Shown here in pieces: positions 8,304 through 17,226 of a stretch of 56,185 nt of DNA. The stretch comes from Pedobacter sp. (GTDB taxonomy: Bacteria > Bacteroidota > Bacteroidia > Sphingobacteriales > Sphingobacteriaceae). The translations under genes were made by a program, and so were the position numbers. The DNA is taken from assembly GCA_025351765.1 (NCBI GenBank), contig JANXVH010000036.1, positions 1 through 56,185 of the forward strand. The letters are read 5' to 3'. The notes under the pieces were generated by a model that worked only from the letters and a program-made list of their open reading frames with translations, made no database searches and was not told the DNA's origin. Position 1 is the stretch's first letter. Each line of letters begins with the position of its first letter.

Positions 8304-9524
8304 ATGATATATCGCAATACTTTAGCAATAGCCTTAATGGCATCTATTCTATTTATTAGTTGTTCTTCTAACTCCAAGAAAACCGGGGAAATGAAAAAGC
8401 TAGGCAAAGAAAGAACGGCAAACGATGACAAAGAAGATAGCCTTTTACTTGCTTATAACCCTGTAAAGGGTGATAAATGGATAGCCGACTTCGTTTACAA
8501 TCTGCATAAAAAGTATGGCTTTAATGGCAACATGCTGGTCGCAAAAGATGGAAAAATTCTTTACGAAAAAGCTATAGGTTGGGCAGACTACCTGCATAGG
8601 GACAGCTTAAAGATAAATTCGGAATTTGAACTTGCATCCGTTACCAAGACTTTTACGGGAACCGCCATCATGCAGCTTGTGGAGCAAAAAAAGCTTACTC
8701 TTAATGATGATGTAAAAAAGTTTTACCCCAATTTCCCTTATGACGGAGTTACCGTGAGGCTTTTACTTTCGCACAGAAGTGGAATGATGAATTATGTTTA
8801 TTTTACGGATGGGATCTGGAAAGATAAGAAAAAGCCTATGAGTAATGTGGATGTGATGAACCTAATTGCTGAGTATAAGCCTAACAGATACGCAAAACCC
8901 GACACACGTTTCCATTACAACAACTCAAACTTTATGGTGCTTGCCGCAATTATAGAAAAAGTGACGGGTAAAAAATATGCCGATTACATGATGGAAAACA
9001 TTTTTAAGCCTGCGGGAATGAAACATACACACGTATATTCTACTACCGTATATCCAAAAATCCCTGTAGATGTAGTTGGACATGACCGAACCTGGCGATA
9101 CTCGGTAGTTCAGAATTTTCTTGATGGGCCGGTTGGAGATAAGGGGATTTACAGTACGCTTCACGATTTAGTTCTTTATGACAAATCTTTGAAAAATGGA
9201 AGACTACTCACCAAGCAAAGTCTTGATTCCGCTTATAAGGGACATAATAAGGCAATAAATGGCCATTTTAATTACGGTTATGGATGGAGAATATTTGATG
9301 GTGAGAATGGCAGAAAAGTTGTTTACCACACGGGGTGGTGGCACGGATTCAGACATATCTATGTGAGGGACACTGAAAAGAACATCGTCATTATTTTTCT
9401 CGGTAATCTTACTAATGGAAGTCTATTGCATCTGGATGATCTTTATAAATATATGAAAACTCCTATAATCAGAAAGGGCGCATATTCAGGAACTGGATCA
9501 TTGCCGGGAAGTGACGAGGAGTAA
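8304..9524 (+). CDS. Serine hydrolase, beta-lactamase class C / DD-peptidase-like lipoprotein
   Basis: 406 aa from the ATG at 8304, chosen because it gives a lipoprotein signal (ALMASILFISCSS, lipobox FISC); an upstream TTG would add six residues. The penicillin-binding-protein-like fold is shown by SxxK in ASVTKTFTG, the YxN motif as YNNSN, and HTGWWHG as the third active-site motif. Members include class C beta-lactamases, DD-carboxypeptidases and esterases; sequence alone does not separate them here. The protein is probably anchored in a periplasm-facing membrane. It ends directly against the convergent recG gene without a visible terminator. Confidence 0.9.
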   Translation: MIYRNTLAIALMASILFISCSSNSKKTGEMKKLGKERTANDDKEDSLLLAYNPVKGDKWIADFVYNLHKKYGFNGNMLVAKDGKILYEKAIGWADYLHRDSLKINSEFELASVTKTFTGTAIMQLVEQKKLTLNDDVKKFYPNFPYDGVTVRLLLSHRSGMMNYVYFTDGIWKDKKKPMSNVDVMNLIAEYKPNRYAKPDTRFHYNNSNFMVLAAIIEKVTGKKYADYMMENIFKPAGMKHTHVYSTTVYPKIPVDVVGHDRTWRYSVVQNFLDGPVGDKGIYSTLHDLVLYDKSLKNGRLLTKQSLDSAYKGHNKAINGHFNYGYGWRIFDGENGRKVVYHTGWWHGFRHIYVRDTEKNIVIIFLGNLTNGSLLHLDDLYKYMKTPIIRKGAYSGTGSLPGSDEE

Positions 9525-11630
9525 TCAGGAAATCTTGTCCAAGGCTATTCCCCTGCTTTTCTTATCTATGAAAGTCTTAAATAAAGAATTTTTAGGCTCT
9601 TTAAGATAAGGATCTCCCTTTAGTACATCAATAATTGTTTCACGTGCCTTTTGAAGTATTAGCTGATCTGTAGCAAGGTCTGCCAGTTTTAATTCCATCA
9701 CACCACTTTGTTGAGTTCCAGATATATCGCCCGGTCCTCTCAGTTGGAGGTCAATTTCTGATATCTCAAAACCATTATTGGTTTTAACCATTGTTTCCAA
9801 ACGGAGTTTCCCGTGTTTGCTGAGTTTGTTACCAGACATCAATATACAATAGGATTGTTCAGCCCCTCTCCCTACCCTGCCCCGAAGCTGATGTAGCTGA
9901 GACAACCCAAACCGCTCTGCGTTTTCAATAATCATAACTGAGGCATTTGGAACATTAACTCCAACCTCAATTACTGTAGTGGCTACCATAATCTGCGCTT
10001 TCCCTTCAACAAACCGCCGCATTTCAAACTCTTTATCCGAATTGTGCATTTTCCCATGTACAATACTGATCTGGTAATCAGGCAATGGAAACTGATATCT
10101 TATCTGTTCTATCCCTGCTTCAAGATGCAAAAGATCCAGTTTTTCACTTTCTTTAATTAGCGGGTAAACTATATAAACCTGCCTTCCTTTTGCGATTTCC
10201 TGTTTCATAAAACCAAACATTCTTAACCGCTGTCCCTCGAAAAGATGGATAGTTTCAATTGGTTTTCTTCCCACGGGCAATTCGTCGATTACTGACACAT
10301 CCAAATCACCATATAATGTCATTGCCAAGGTACGAGGAATAGGTGTAGCTGTCATAACAAGAATATGTGGCGGGATAGCATTTTTCCGCCACAGGCGGGC
10401 TCTTTGTTCGACCCCAAAACGATGCTGCTCATCAATTACAACCAATCCCAGATTTTTGAATACCACCTTGTCTTCTATAACGGCATGTGTGCCAATCAAG
10501 ATATTTAATGTCCCATCCTCGAGCTCCTGATGAATAATAGCGCGCTGTTTCTTTGTAGAGGTCCCCGTCAGTATCGCTACATTTGCAAGTTTCCCCTCTA
10601 AAAGTGAGACCACCGATTGAAAATGTTGCCGCGCTAATATTTCTGTAGGAGCCATCATACATGCCTGGTAACCATTGTCATTTGCCAAAAGCATGCTAAT
10701 AAGAGCAACGGCTGTTTTACCGCTGCCAACATCGCCCTGAACAAGTCTGTTCATTTGTATGCCACGCTGTGTATCTACTCTAATTTCTTTAATCACCCGT
10801 TTTTGGGCGTTCGTGAATTCAAATGGAAGCAATTCCTTATAAAAAGTGTTTACAAAATCACCTACTAGCTTGAAAATATGCCCTTTAAACCGTAACTCCC
10901 TTTGCTGTTTGTTATTTAATAACTGTAGCTGAATAAAAAGCAATTCCTCAAACTTCAATCTACTTTCTGCTGCCTTTAAACTTTGTAAATCCTTAGGAAA
11001 ATGAATACTTAATAAAGCCTCCTTCCTACTTACAAAAGTATTTTTTTCAAGAATATAAAGAGGGATCGTTTCCTTTATTTGACTTAAAAACTGTTCAAGA
11101 ATTAGATTTTGAAGTTTCTGTATTCCCTTACTATCTAACAGAAACCTCTTCAGCCTTTCTGTAGTGTGATAAACGGGCTGTAGGGTTAAATTACCAACTA
11201 TATTAAATTGTCGCGGGTAAATCTCTACTTCGGGATGCGAAATATTGAAAATACCATTAAATAAATTTGGCCTTCCGAATATAATATATACTTTCCCTTT
11301 TACGATATGTTCTTCAACCCACTTTAGACTCTGGAACCATACGAGCTCTAAATATCCTGTTTCATCAGTTAGCCGGGCTACTATTCTCTTTTTTTGCTTC
11401 TCACCTACATGCTCTTTGCTCGTAATTCTACCCAATATTTGAACGTACGGAAGATCAATGTTTAATTCACTCACCTTATAAAACCTAGTTCGGTCAATGT
11501 AGCGGAAAGGGTAGTGGGATAATAGCTGTTCACAAGAAAATATGCCGAGGTCTTTTTGTAAGATTTCAGCACGCTTAGGCCCAACACCCTTTAAAAATTC
11601 TATACCTGTATCTAAGCTGTCAGCAAACAA
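9525..11630 (-). CDS. recG: ATP-dependent DNA helicase RecG
   Basis: 701 aa. RecG is a monomeric superfamily 2 translocase that reverses stalled replication forks and branch-migrates Holliday junctions. The N-terminal wedge domain starts with FLKGVGPKRAEIL and contains an OB fold (YVQILGRITS, about 60-150). Helicase motifs are Walker A GDVGSGKT (about 300), VVIDEQHRFG, MTATPIPRTLAMT, and the C-terminal QLRGRVGRG. The start is a TTG: no in-frame ATG occurs upstream, and the next internal one would remove the wedge. ridA lies upstream on the same strand, 111 bp away. Confidence 0.97.
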   Translation of the reverse strand: MFADSLDTGIEFLKGVGPKRAEILQKDLGIFSCEQLLSHYPFRYIDRTRFYKVSELNIDLPYVQILGRITSKEHVGEKQKKRIVARLTDETGYLELVWFQSLKWVEEHIVKGKVYIIFGRPNLFNGIFNISHPEVEIYPRQFNIVGNLTLQPVYHTTERLKRFLLDSKGIQKLQNLILEQFLSQIKETIPLYILEKNTFVSRKEALLSIHFPKDLQSLKAAESRLKFEELLFIQLQLLNNKQQRELRFKGHIFKLVGDFVNTFYKELLPFEFTNAQKRVIKEIRVDTQRGIQMNRLVQGDVGSGKTAVALISMLLANDNGYQACMMAPTEILARQHFQSVVSLLEGKLANVAILTGTSTKKQRAIIHQELEDGTLNILIGTHAVIEDKVVFKNLGLVVIDEQHRFGVEQRARLWRKNAIPPHILVMTATPIPRTLAMTLYGDLDVSVIDELPVGRKPIETIHLFEGQRLRMFGFMKQEIAKGRQVYIVYPLIKESEKLDLLHLEAGIEQIRYQFPLPDYQISIVHGKMHNSDKEFEMRRFVEGKAQIMVATTVIEVGVNVPNASVMIIENAERFGLSQLHQLRGRVGRGAEQSYCILMSGNKLSKHGKLRLETMVKTNNGFEISEIDLQLRGPGDISGTQQSGVMELKLADLATDQLILQKARETIIDVLKGDPYLKEPKNSLFKTFIDKKSRGIALDKIS

Positions 11631-11741
11631 AACACTATCCCTTATTATGCTTAATGTAAATATATCTTTTATTATACTCCAATTAATTACCTACAGATAA
11701 TAACGATAGAACGTATGCAGTTAATTGTGGCATAAGCAAAG

Positions 11742-12122
11742 TTAGCTCTTATATGCAGTAACGGAAATTTCAACGTTAACTCCTTTTGGAAGGCCCTTAA
11801 CAGCTATGGTTTCCCGGGCAGGAAAATTACTTTGGAAATAGGATCCATAAACTTCATTAACGTTGGCAAACAAGCTCATCTCTGACAAAAAAATAGTGGT
11901 CTTTACAACATCGTTAAAATCATAAGAAGCTTCGATTAGTAAAGCTTTAATATTTCTCATTACCTGATGGGTCTCTTCTTCAATACTCGAAGTTATAACT
12001 TCACCATTTTCAGGATTAATAGGAATTTGTCCAGAAAGAAATAAGAAGCCGTTTGCGATAACAGCCTGACTATAAGGGCCAATTGGAGCGGGAGCATTCG
12101 TAGTATTTATTATTTTATTCAT
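11742..12122 (-). CDS. ridA: RidA family enamine/imine deaminase
   Basis: 126 aa, YjgF/YER057c/UK114 family. RidA hydrolyses reactive 2-aminoacrylate and related enamines made by PLP enzymes, protecting those enzymes. Typical sequence: APAPIGPYSQAV at the N terminus, FLFLSGQIPINPENGE, and the C-terminal VKGLPKGVNVEISVTAYKS. The catalytic Arg is in FPARETIAVKGLP (about 100-112). It probably acts as a cytoplasmic trimer. It lies downstream of the ompA-like gene, but a strong terminator separates them, so it likely has its own promoter. Confidence 0.95.
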   Translation of the reverse strand: MNKIINTTNAPAPIGPYSQAVIANGFLFLSGQIPINPENGEVITSSIEEETHQVMRNIKALLIEASYDFNDVVKTTIFLSEMSLFANVNEVYGSYFQSNFPARETIAVKGLPKGVNVEISVTAYKS

Positions 12123-12157
12123 GATAATTAGTTAGTGATTACCTCAAAAGTAAAATA

Positions 12158-12191
12158 AAAAAGAGGGCTTCAATTAAGAAGCCCTCTTTTT
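12158..12191. terminator. Intrinsic terminator after the OmpA-family gene
   Basis: A 14-bp stem (AAAAGAGGGCTTC type arm) closes a 6-nt loop, with T-runs on both strands. It lies 21 bp past the stop of the OmpA-family gene and before ridA. Confidence 0.88.
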
Positions 12192-12211
12192 ATGATTTAT
12201 GTTAGGAAATA

Positions 12212-13552
12212 CTAGTTTCTAGCAGTCTCAACACGACGATTTTGGATACGACCTTCTTCAGTATCGTTAGAAGCGATTGGATTTGCTTCACCCATGCCTT
12301 TAGTAGAAACTTGACTAGCATTAACACCAGAGTTTACTAAGTAAGTTTTAACAGAATTAGCTCTGTCTTTAGATAACTTAGTATTGTATGCAGCAGTACC
12401 TTCGCTAGAAGCGTAACCATTTACAGCTACTTTACCACCGTTTTCACGCAATACAGAAGATAATTTATCTAAAGTAGGATAAGCTTCAGTTTTTAAAACT
12501 GATGAATTAAATTCAAATTGGATAGTTTCAAAACCAGTTACATTTCCCATTGGAGCAGTAGCAGCTTCAGCCATTTTAGGTAGAGGACATCCTGAACCAT
12601 CAACTGCAGTACCTGCTGGAGTTCCAGGGCATTTGTCAAATTGATCAGAAACACCATCACCATCAGTATCTTTTTTCAAATCTTCAATAGATTTTTCTAC
12701 ATTAGATACACGGTTTTTCAAAGCTTCAACTTCTTGACGTAGAGTTGGATCTTTCAATTCATCATACATCAAAGCAAGTGGATTAACCCAATCCAAGTTT
12801 GGTTTAGCACTAGAACCTAGAGAGAACTCAAGACCAGCATATCCGTAAGAAAACTTATCTTTAGTTGTTCCTTTAGCATAAACTCCATCAAAGTTATCAG
12901 AGTCGATAAAGTGCATAGTATAACCTAAGTTAAAAGATACACGCTCAGAAACTTTAAACTTAATACCAGCACCAACTGGGATATAAGCTTCTTTAACGTA
13001 TTTGTTATCGTGATTATCACCAGCTTTATCCTTAAAATTAGTTGCAGGATTTGCAGTGTTAGGGTGTGGAGCATAAGCGATTAAACCATAACCAGCAGTA
13101 ACGAAGAAATTAACTGAATTCTCACGACGTAAGAAATCAACAGTTGCAACGTTAACAACACCTCTTAAGTCAGCTGAGTAACCGATTTCAGTTTCGAAAT
13201 CTTTGATACCGCCAACCATTCCACCTGGAGCATCTTGGTTAGTTCCAGAAACTTTTCCGCGGAAAATGTTACCTTCTAAGCCAAATGCATGACCTAATTG
13301 TTTTCTCAATGAGATACCGTAACCTAAAGTAGGATCCCAGTTAGTAAAATCATTTGATCCACCGATAGCAATAAACGGTGATAAAACACCCGCATTAACT
13401 CCGAAAGACCAAGTTCTGTACTGGCCTCTACCACCAAACACTTTGGCAGAAGAAGATGTCATAGTAGAATCTTGAGCATTAGCTAGAGAGGTAACTCCTA
13501 GTAACGCTACAAAAGAAACTGCAAGACTCTTTTTTAAAGTAGAATAATTCAT
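12212..13552 (-). CDS. OmpA-family outer-membrane protein with TSP3-like repeat
   Basis: 446 aa from the ATG at 13552, which gives a signal peptide (MNYSTLKKSLAVSFVALL, then ANAQ); the frame extends 22 codons further up but lacks signal character there. Domain order: an eight-stranded beta barrel (about 25-260), a coiled segment VEALKNRVSNVEKSIEDLKK, a calcium-binding TSP3-like repeat DTDGDGVSDQFDKCPGTP, and a peptidoglycan-binding OmpA domain (about 340-446, with YASSEGTAAYNTKLSKDRA and ending RIQNRRVETARN). It anchors the outer membrane to the wall. A well-formed promoter, a strong terminator and a single-gene unit suggest high expression. Confidence 0.92.
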   Translation of the reverse strand: MNYSTLKKSLAVSFVALLGVTSLANAQDSTMTSSSAKVFGGRGQYRTWSFGVNAGVLSPFIAIGGSNDFTNWDPTLGYGISLRKQLGHAFGLEGNIFRGKVSGTNQDAPGGMVGGIKDFETEIGYSADLRGVVNVATVDFLRRENSVNFFVTAGYGLIAYAPHPNTANPATNFKDKAGDNHDNKYVKEAYIPVGAGIKFKVSERVSFNLGYTMHFIDSDNFDGVYAKGTTKDKFSYGYAGLEFSLGSSAKPNLDWVNPLALMYDELKDPTLRQEVEALKNRVSNVEKSIEDLKKDTDGDGVSDQFDKCPGTPAGTAVDGSGCPLPKMAEAATAPMGNVTGFETIQFEFNSSVLKTEAYPTLDKLSSVLRENGGKVAVNGYASSEGTAAYNTKLSKDRANSVKTYLVNSGVNASQVSTKGMGEANPIASNDTEEGRIQNRRVETARN

Positions 13553-13855
13553 AATTTTCTTTTTTAAGGTTAAACAAATTTTAATTGTATATTTTTTTTG
13601 TGTAGCAAAATTAAACAAATTTTTAATTTCTCAAAATACCATACAAACTCCGTTCCAAACTTTGCAAAATGCCGTAATTAGCCAATTTTGATAGTAATTT
13701 CTGCCACATATAGAAAAACGTAACAATTTTCAGTTTTTTTTTACCTTAAAAGAATAAACACAAATGTATATTCTGACATAAAAGCTAGTCTAGTTTTTTA
13801 GACACTTACATCTTCTATTTATTATTTTAATATTTTAGCCGAATAATGATTTGAA
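13553..13855. other. 303-bp divergent intergenic region
   Basis: AT-rich spacer between the OmpA-family gene (minus) and the glycosyltransferase fusion (plus). It holds the ompA promoter described separately. I see no convincing consensus promoter for the plus strand and no RNA gene; only a weak 5-bp hairpin near 13788-13803. Confidence 0.6.
13606..13636 (-). promoter_or_regulatory. Bacteroidota-type promoter of the OmpA-family gene
   Basis: The minus strand carries TTTTG, an 18-nt spacer and the -7 box TAATTTTG at 13606-13613. Transcription would start near 13600, leaving a leader of about 48 nt. Confidence 0.6.
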
Positions 13856-15382
13856 ATGCCTATTCCTAAAATAATTCATCAAACCTTCAAGTCAGCATCT
13901 TTGCCGGCACTTACTAAATGGCATGTTGCTAGACTTAGAGAAAGAAATCCGGAATACAGGTATGAATTCTATGACGATATCCGGGTAGAAAATTTTATTG
14001 CACAGGAATTTGATACCCATATTCTGAACCTTTATAAAAAAATCCAAATTGGCGCTGCAAAGGCCGACTTCTTCCGATATGCAATACTTCTAAAAAAAGG
14101 AGGGGTCTATTTGGATATAGATAGTGCTATTCAGGGTAAACTTTCCGATTTTATAATAGACAGCGACGTTGCAGTATTATCCACAGAGCGAAATCCTGAT
14201 CTATATGTTCAATGGGCACTAATATTTGAGCCGAATCATCCTTTCTTAAAAAAGACAATGGAAATTGTTATTGAAAATCTAGAAAACAACTTTTTTCCTA
14301 ACGATGTTCATAAAATGACTGGACCCAGCGCTTACACCGAAGCAATAAAGCAGTGTATAAAAACAAACCCGGATATTAGGTTTAGAACGGAAGGCATCGA
14401 TTACAATGGCCATTTAAAATTTAAATATTTTTTAAACAAGCTGCTTTATAGTAAAGGCGAACACTGGAAAAAAGCACAAACAAAAACTACGGTTCTCCGT
14501 AAAAAGATGAAAATAGCTGGATTTACATTTATCAGGAATGCCGTTATCAATGATTATCCAATTGTTGAGGCAATTACTTCTATACTTTCTATATGCGATG
14601 AATTCATAGTTGCAGTAGGCAAATCATCTGATGAAACAAGAAAACTAATTGAAGATATAGGCTCACCTAAAATTAAAATAATTGATACCATATGGGATGA
14701 AAATTTAAAACAGGGGGGTGTAGTTTTTGCGGCAGAAACAGATAAAGCTTTTAATGCGATTGCTAAAGATGCCGACTGGGCATTTTATATCCAGGGAGAC
14801 GAGGCTGTTCATGAAACCGACTTAGCGCTTATAGTGAAAGAAATGGAGCTCTGTTTAGGTAACCAGAATATAGAAGGGCTTTTATTTAATTACAATCATT
14901 TCTACGGCTCTTATGATTTTGTTGCCGAATCCCGGCGATGGTACAGAAGGGAGATAAGAATTCTTAGAAGAAATTTAAAAGTACAATCCTATAGAGATGC
15001 GCAGGGATTTCGTATAAATGGAAGAAAAATAAAAGTGAAACTTATCGATGCCTACATCAACCACTATGGATGGGTTAAACCTCCAGCCGGACTAGTTAGA
15101 AAGAAGCAAAACTTTAATACATTTTATGATGAAAATGCAAAAACTGGATTAGTACTAAACACGGCACAATTTGATTATGGAAATGCAGACCGCCTTATTG
15201 CGTTCTCAAATACCCATCCCCAAGTAATGAAACAAAGGATTCAAGCCGCCAATTGGAAGTTCAGCTTTGATCCAACTAAAATTAAGAAAAAATTAAATCT
15301 GAGAAGACGACTTCTAGAGAAATTCTACGAGCTTACAGGAATTCGTCTTGCTGAATACAAAAATTATGACAGAATCGCCTAA
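13856..15382 (+). CDS. Bifunctional glycosyltransferase: GT32-type domain fused to GT2-type domain
   Basis: 508 aa with two glycosyltransferase parts. Residues 1-215 are of the GT32 (Och1-like, capsular sugar transferase) kind: IPKIIHQTFKS at the start, AKADFFRYAILLKKGGVYL, and the DXD site Asp87-Ile-Asp89 that binds metal and nucleotide sugar. Residues 218-508 begin MKIAGFTFIRNAV, which looks like the native start of a separate family 2 transferase, and continue through DEFIVAVGKSSDET and FYIQGDEAVHE. A start at 14507 would yield the second part alone. Together they would add two sugars to one surface glycan. The acceptor is unknown. The stop overlaps the convergent meaB stop by 4 bp. Confidence 0.82.
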   Translation: MPIPKIIHQTFKSASLPALTKWHVARLRERNPEYRYEFYDDIRVENFIAQEFDTHILNLYKKIQIGAAKADFFRYAILLKKGGVYLDIDSAIQGKLSDFIIDSDVAVLSTERNPDLYVQWALIFEPNHPFLKKTMEIVIENLENNFFPNDVHKMTGPSAYTEAIKQCIKTNPDIRFRTEGIDYNGHLKFKYFLNKLLYSKGEHWKKAQTKTTVLRKKMKIAGFTFIRNAVINDYPIVEAITSILSICDEFIVAVGKSSDETRKLIEDIGSPKIKIIDTIWDENLKQGGVVFAAETDKAFNAIAKDADWAFYIQGDEAVHETDLALIVKEMELCLGNQNIEGLLFNYNHFYGSYDFVAESRRWYRREIRILRRNLKVQSYRDAQGFRINGRKIKVKLIDAYINHYGWVKPPAGLVRKKQNFNTFYDENAKTGLVLNTAQFDYGNADRLIAFSNTHPQVMKQRIQAANWKFSFDPTKIKKKLNLRRRLLEKFYELTGIRLAEYKNYDRIA

Positions 15383-16278
15383 ACTTTTTTATCAAAATCC
15401 GCTACAAATTTGTAAAGGTTAAAATCAACACCGCCAATGGCGTTATCTAGCATTTTCTTTAATTCAACCTTATCAATATTCTTCATTCTTGAGTTTTGAA
15501 TAAGTTTGTAAACCTTTTCCAGATAAAGAACCAATTTCCTATCGTTTGAAACTTCTGGTGCTTCCGATATCCATTTTAAAAGATCCTCTACCCCATGTCC
15601 TTTATCTGCAACTGTTTTAAAAACGGGGACGACAGTCACTCGCTGATGCAACATCTTCTTTAGTTTATTGGCAAAGCTCTCAGCTCCTTCTCGATCCGCT
15701 TTATTTACAACAAATGCATCACCTATTTCCATCAAGCCCGATTTAATATGTTGAATTTCATCTCCTGATTCTGGGACGAGTACAACAATTACCTTATCAG
15801 CCAAGCCTGCTATCTCAATTTCTGATTGTCCTACTCCAACCGTTTCTATTATTATAAAATCAAACATAGCTGCACGGAGCAAATCGCACATCTCTATAAT
15901 TTTAGCAGACAATCCCCCCAATGATCCTCGTGTTGCAACCGAACGAATAAAAACATTGGGTTTGTTAAATTGTGCTGTCATCCTGATCCGATCTCCCAAC
16001 AGAGATCCTAAATTGAATGGCGATGTCGGATCTACTGCCAGAACGGCCACTTTTTTATTCGAGATAACCATTTTTTCAAGAATAGAATTTACTAATGTGC
16101 TTTTCCCAGCACCAGGCGGACCAGTTATACCAATAATTGGGACAGTGCTATTAATTCTTAATAACGTTAATAGATCATTACCCACAGCAAGCTCATTCTC
16201 AACCATTGTCAAACCTCTGGCTATCGACAAGAAGTCGCCTGCCTTGATTCCATTTAATAAATCTTCTGTGCCGCTCAT
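15379..16278 (-). CDS. meaB: MeaB-type G3E GTPase (methylmalonyl-CoA mutase chaperone)
   Basis: 299 aa from ATG at 16278 (MSGTEDLLNGIKAGDF); an earlier in-frame start would add nine atypical residues. MeaB uses GTP to gate cofactor loading and protect the B12-dependent methylmalonyl-CoA mutase. Visible motifs: Walker A GPPGAGKSTL (about 50), switch region VDPTSPFNLGSLLGDRIRM, Walker B ETVGVGQSE, and the base-specificity loop NKAD. No mutase gene is in the window, so the partner is encoded elsewhere. It interrupts the glycan cluster on the opposite strand, apparently unrelated to it. ArgK was an earlier family name that suggested, wrongly, arginine transport. Confidence 0.93.
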   Translation of the reverse strand: MSGTEDLLNGIKAGDFLSIARGLTMVENELAVGNDLLTLLRINSTVPIIGITGPPGAGKSTLVNSILEKMVISNKKVAVLAVDPTSPFNLGSLLGDRIRMTAQFNKPNVFIRSVATRGSLGGLSAKIIEMCDLLRAAMFDFIIIETVGVGQSEIEIAGLADKVIVVLVPESGDEIQHIKSGLMEIGDAFVVNKADREGAESFANKLKKMLHQRVTVVPVFKTVADKGHGVEDLLKWISEAPEVSNDRKLVLYLEKVYKLIQNSRMKNIDKVELKKMLDNAIGGVDFNLYKFVADFDKKV

Positions 16279-16399
16279 GAACTTAGTGTAGTGTACAAAT
16301 AACAAGATTATAATTCCGATGCCAAAATACTATTAAAATAGACAGCCTCATCTATCATATGACCCAAGTCTGTAACTAGGTTTAAATCATTAAAACTAT

Positions 16400-16407
16400 T
16401 AAATTTG
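16400..16407 (+). promoter_or_regulatory. Putative -7 box for the GT2 gene pair
   Basis: TAAATTTG fits TAnnTTTG and lies 23 bp before the ATG of the first of two tandem GT2 genes. No -33 TTG is seen at the right distance. Confidence 0.35.
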
Positions 16408-16430
16408 CATTTCATTTCTTTAAATTTTTA

Positions 16431-17225
16431 ATGCGAAATCAACCAAGCGTTGCCTTATTAATTTCTACCTACAACTGGCCTCAAGCTCTGGAGCTAGTTT
16501 TGGCAAGTCTAACAAAGCAAACAAAAATGCCTGACGAGGTCATTATTGCGGATGACGGTTCTGGAGAGGATACAGAAAAAATAATCTTATCTTTTCAGCA
16601 AAAGCTCAATACCACTATTAAGCATGTTTGGCATGAAGATAACGGCTTCAGAAAAAGCCTGATTCTAAATAAAGCGGTCAAAGTAATTCGTTCTGATTAT
16701 ATTATTGAAATAGACGGTGATATCATTCTTGATCCTAAGTTTATTCAAGATCATTTAAATGAAGCCCGAAAGGGTTACTTTGTACAAGGAAGCCGCGCCA
16801 TGATTGAAGAGGAAGCAGCAACTCAAATCTTAAAGTCCAAAAAAACGGATTTTTCTTTCTTTTCATCCGGATTGTATAGCCGATTTAATGCAATCAGAAT
16901 CCCTTTTCTAACTAAAATATTTCTATTAGACCCCTCCAACCCATTTCATATTAAGGGCTGCAACCTTGCTTTTTGGAAAAAAGATTTTATTGCTGTAAAT
17001 GGATATTTCAATGGTTTTGAAGGTTGGGGTGGTGAAGATTACGAATTCGGCGCCAGGCTATTGCACTCCGGAGTCAAGCGAAAACGACTTAAGATGGCTG
17101 CTTTGTGCTTTCATATTTTCCATAAAATAAATTCCCGAGCCAATACAGGTCCTAACGATATTATTTATAGAAAAACTATTTCAGAAAAATCAACCTATGC
17201 AAGCGTCGGTTACAAAGAGTCATAA
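16431..17225 (+). CDS. Glycosyltransferase family 2 with galactosyltransferase-like C-terminus
   Basis: 264 aa. The GT-A fold begins SVALLISTYNWPQALELVL, with PDEVIIADDGSGEDT and the metal-binding DXD in EIDGDIILD (about 97-105). The C-terminal GGEDYEFGARLLHSG (about 200-215) matches the GT7-like C domain found in many single-chain bacterial transferases, where the acidic residues hold the catalytic base. It likely adds a hexose to lipopolysaccharide core or a surface polysaccharide; donor and acceptor are not predictable. It is followed after one base by another GT2 gene, forming a two-gene unit. Confidence 0.9.
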   Translation: MRNQPSVALLISTYNWPQALELVLASLTKQTKMPDEVIIADDGSGEDTEKIILSFQQKLNTTIKHVWHEDNGFRKSLILNKAVKVIRSDYIIEIDGDIILDPKFIQDHLNEARKGYFVQGSRAMIEEEAATQILKSKKTDFSFFSSGLYSRFNAIRIPFLTKIFLLDPSNPFHIKGCNLAFWKKDFIAVNGYFNGFEGWGGEDYEFGARLLHSGVKRKRLKMAALCFHIFHKINSRANTGPNDIIYRKTISEKSTYASVGYKES

Positions 17226-17226
17226 A

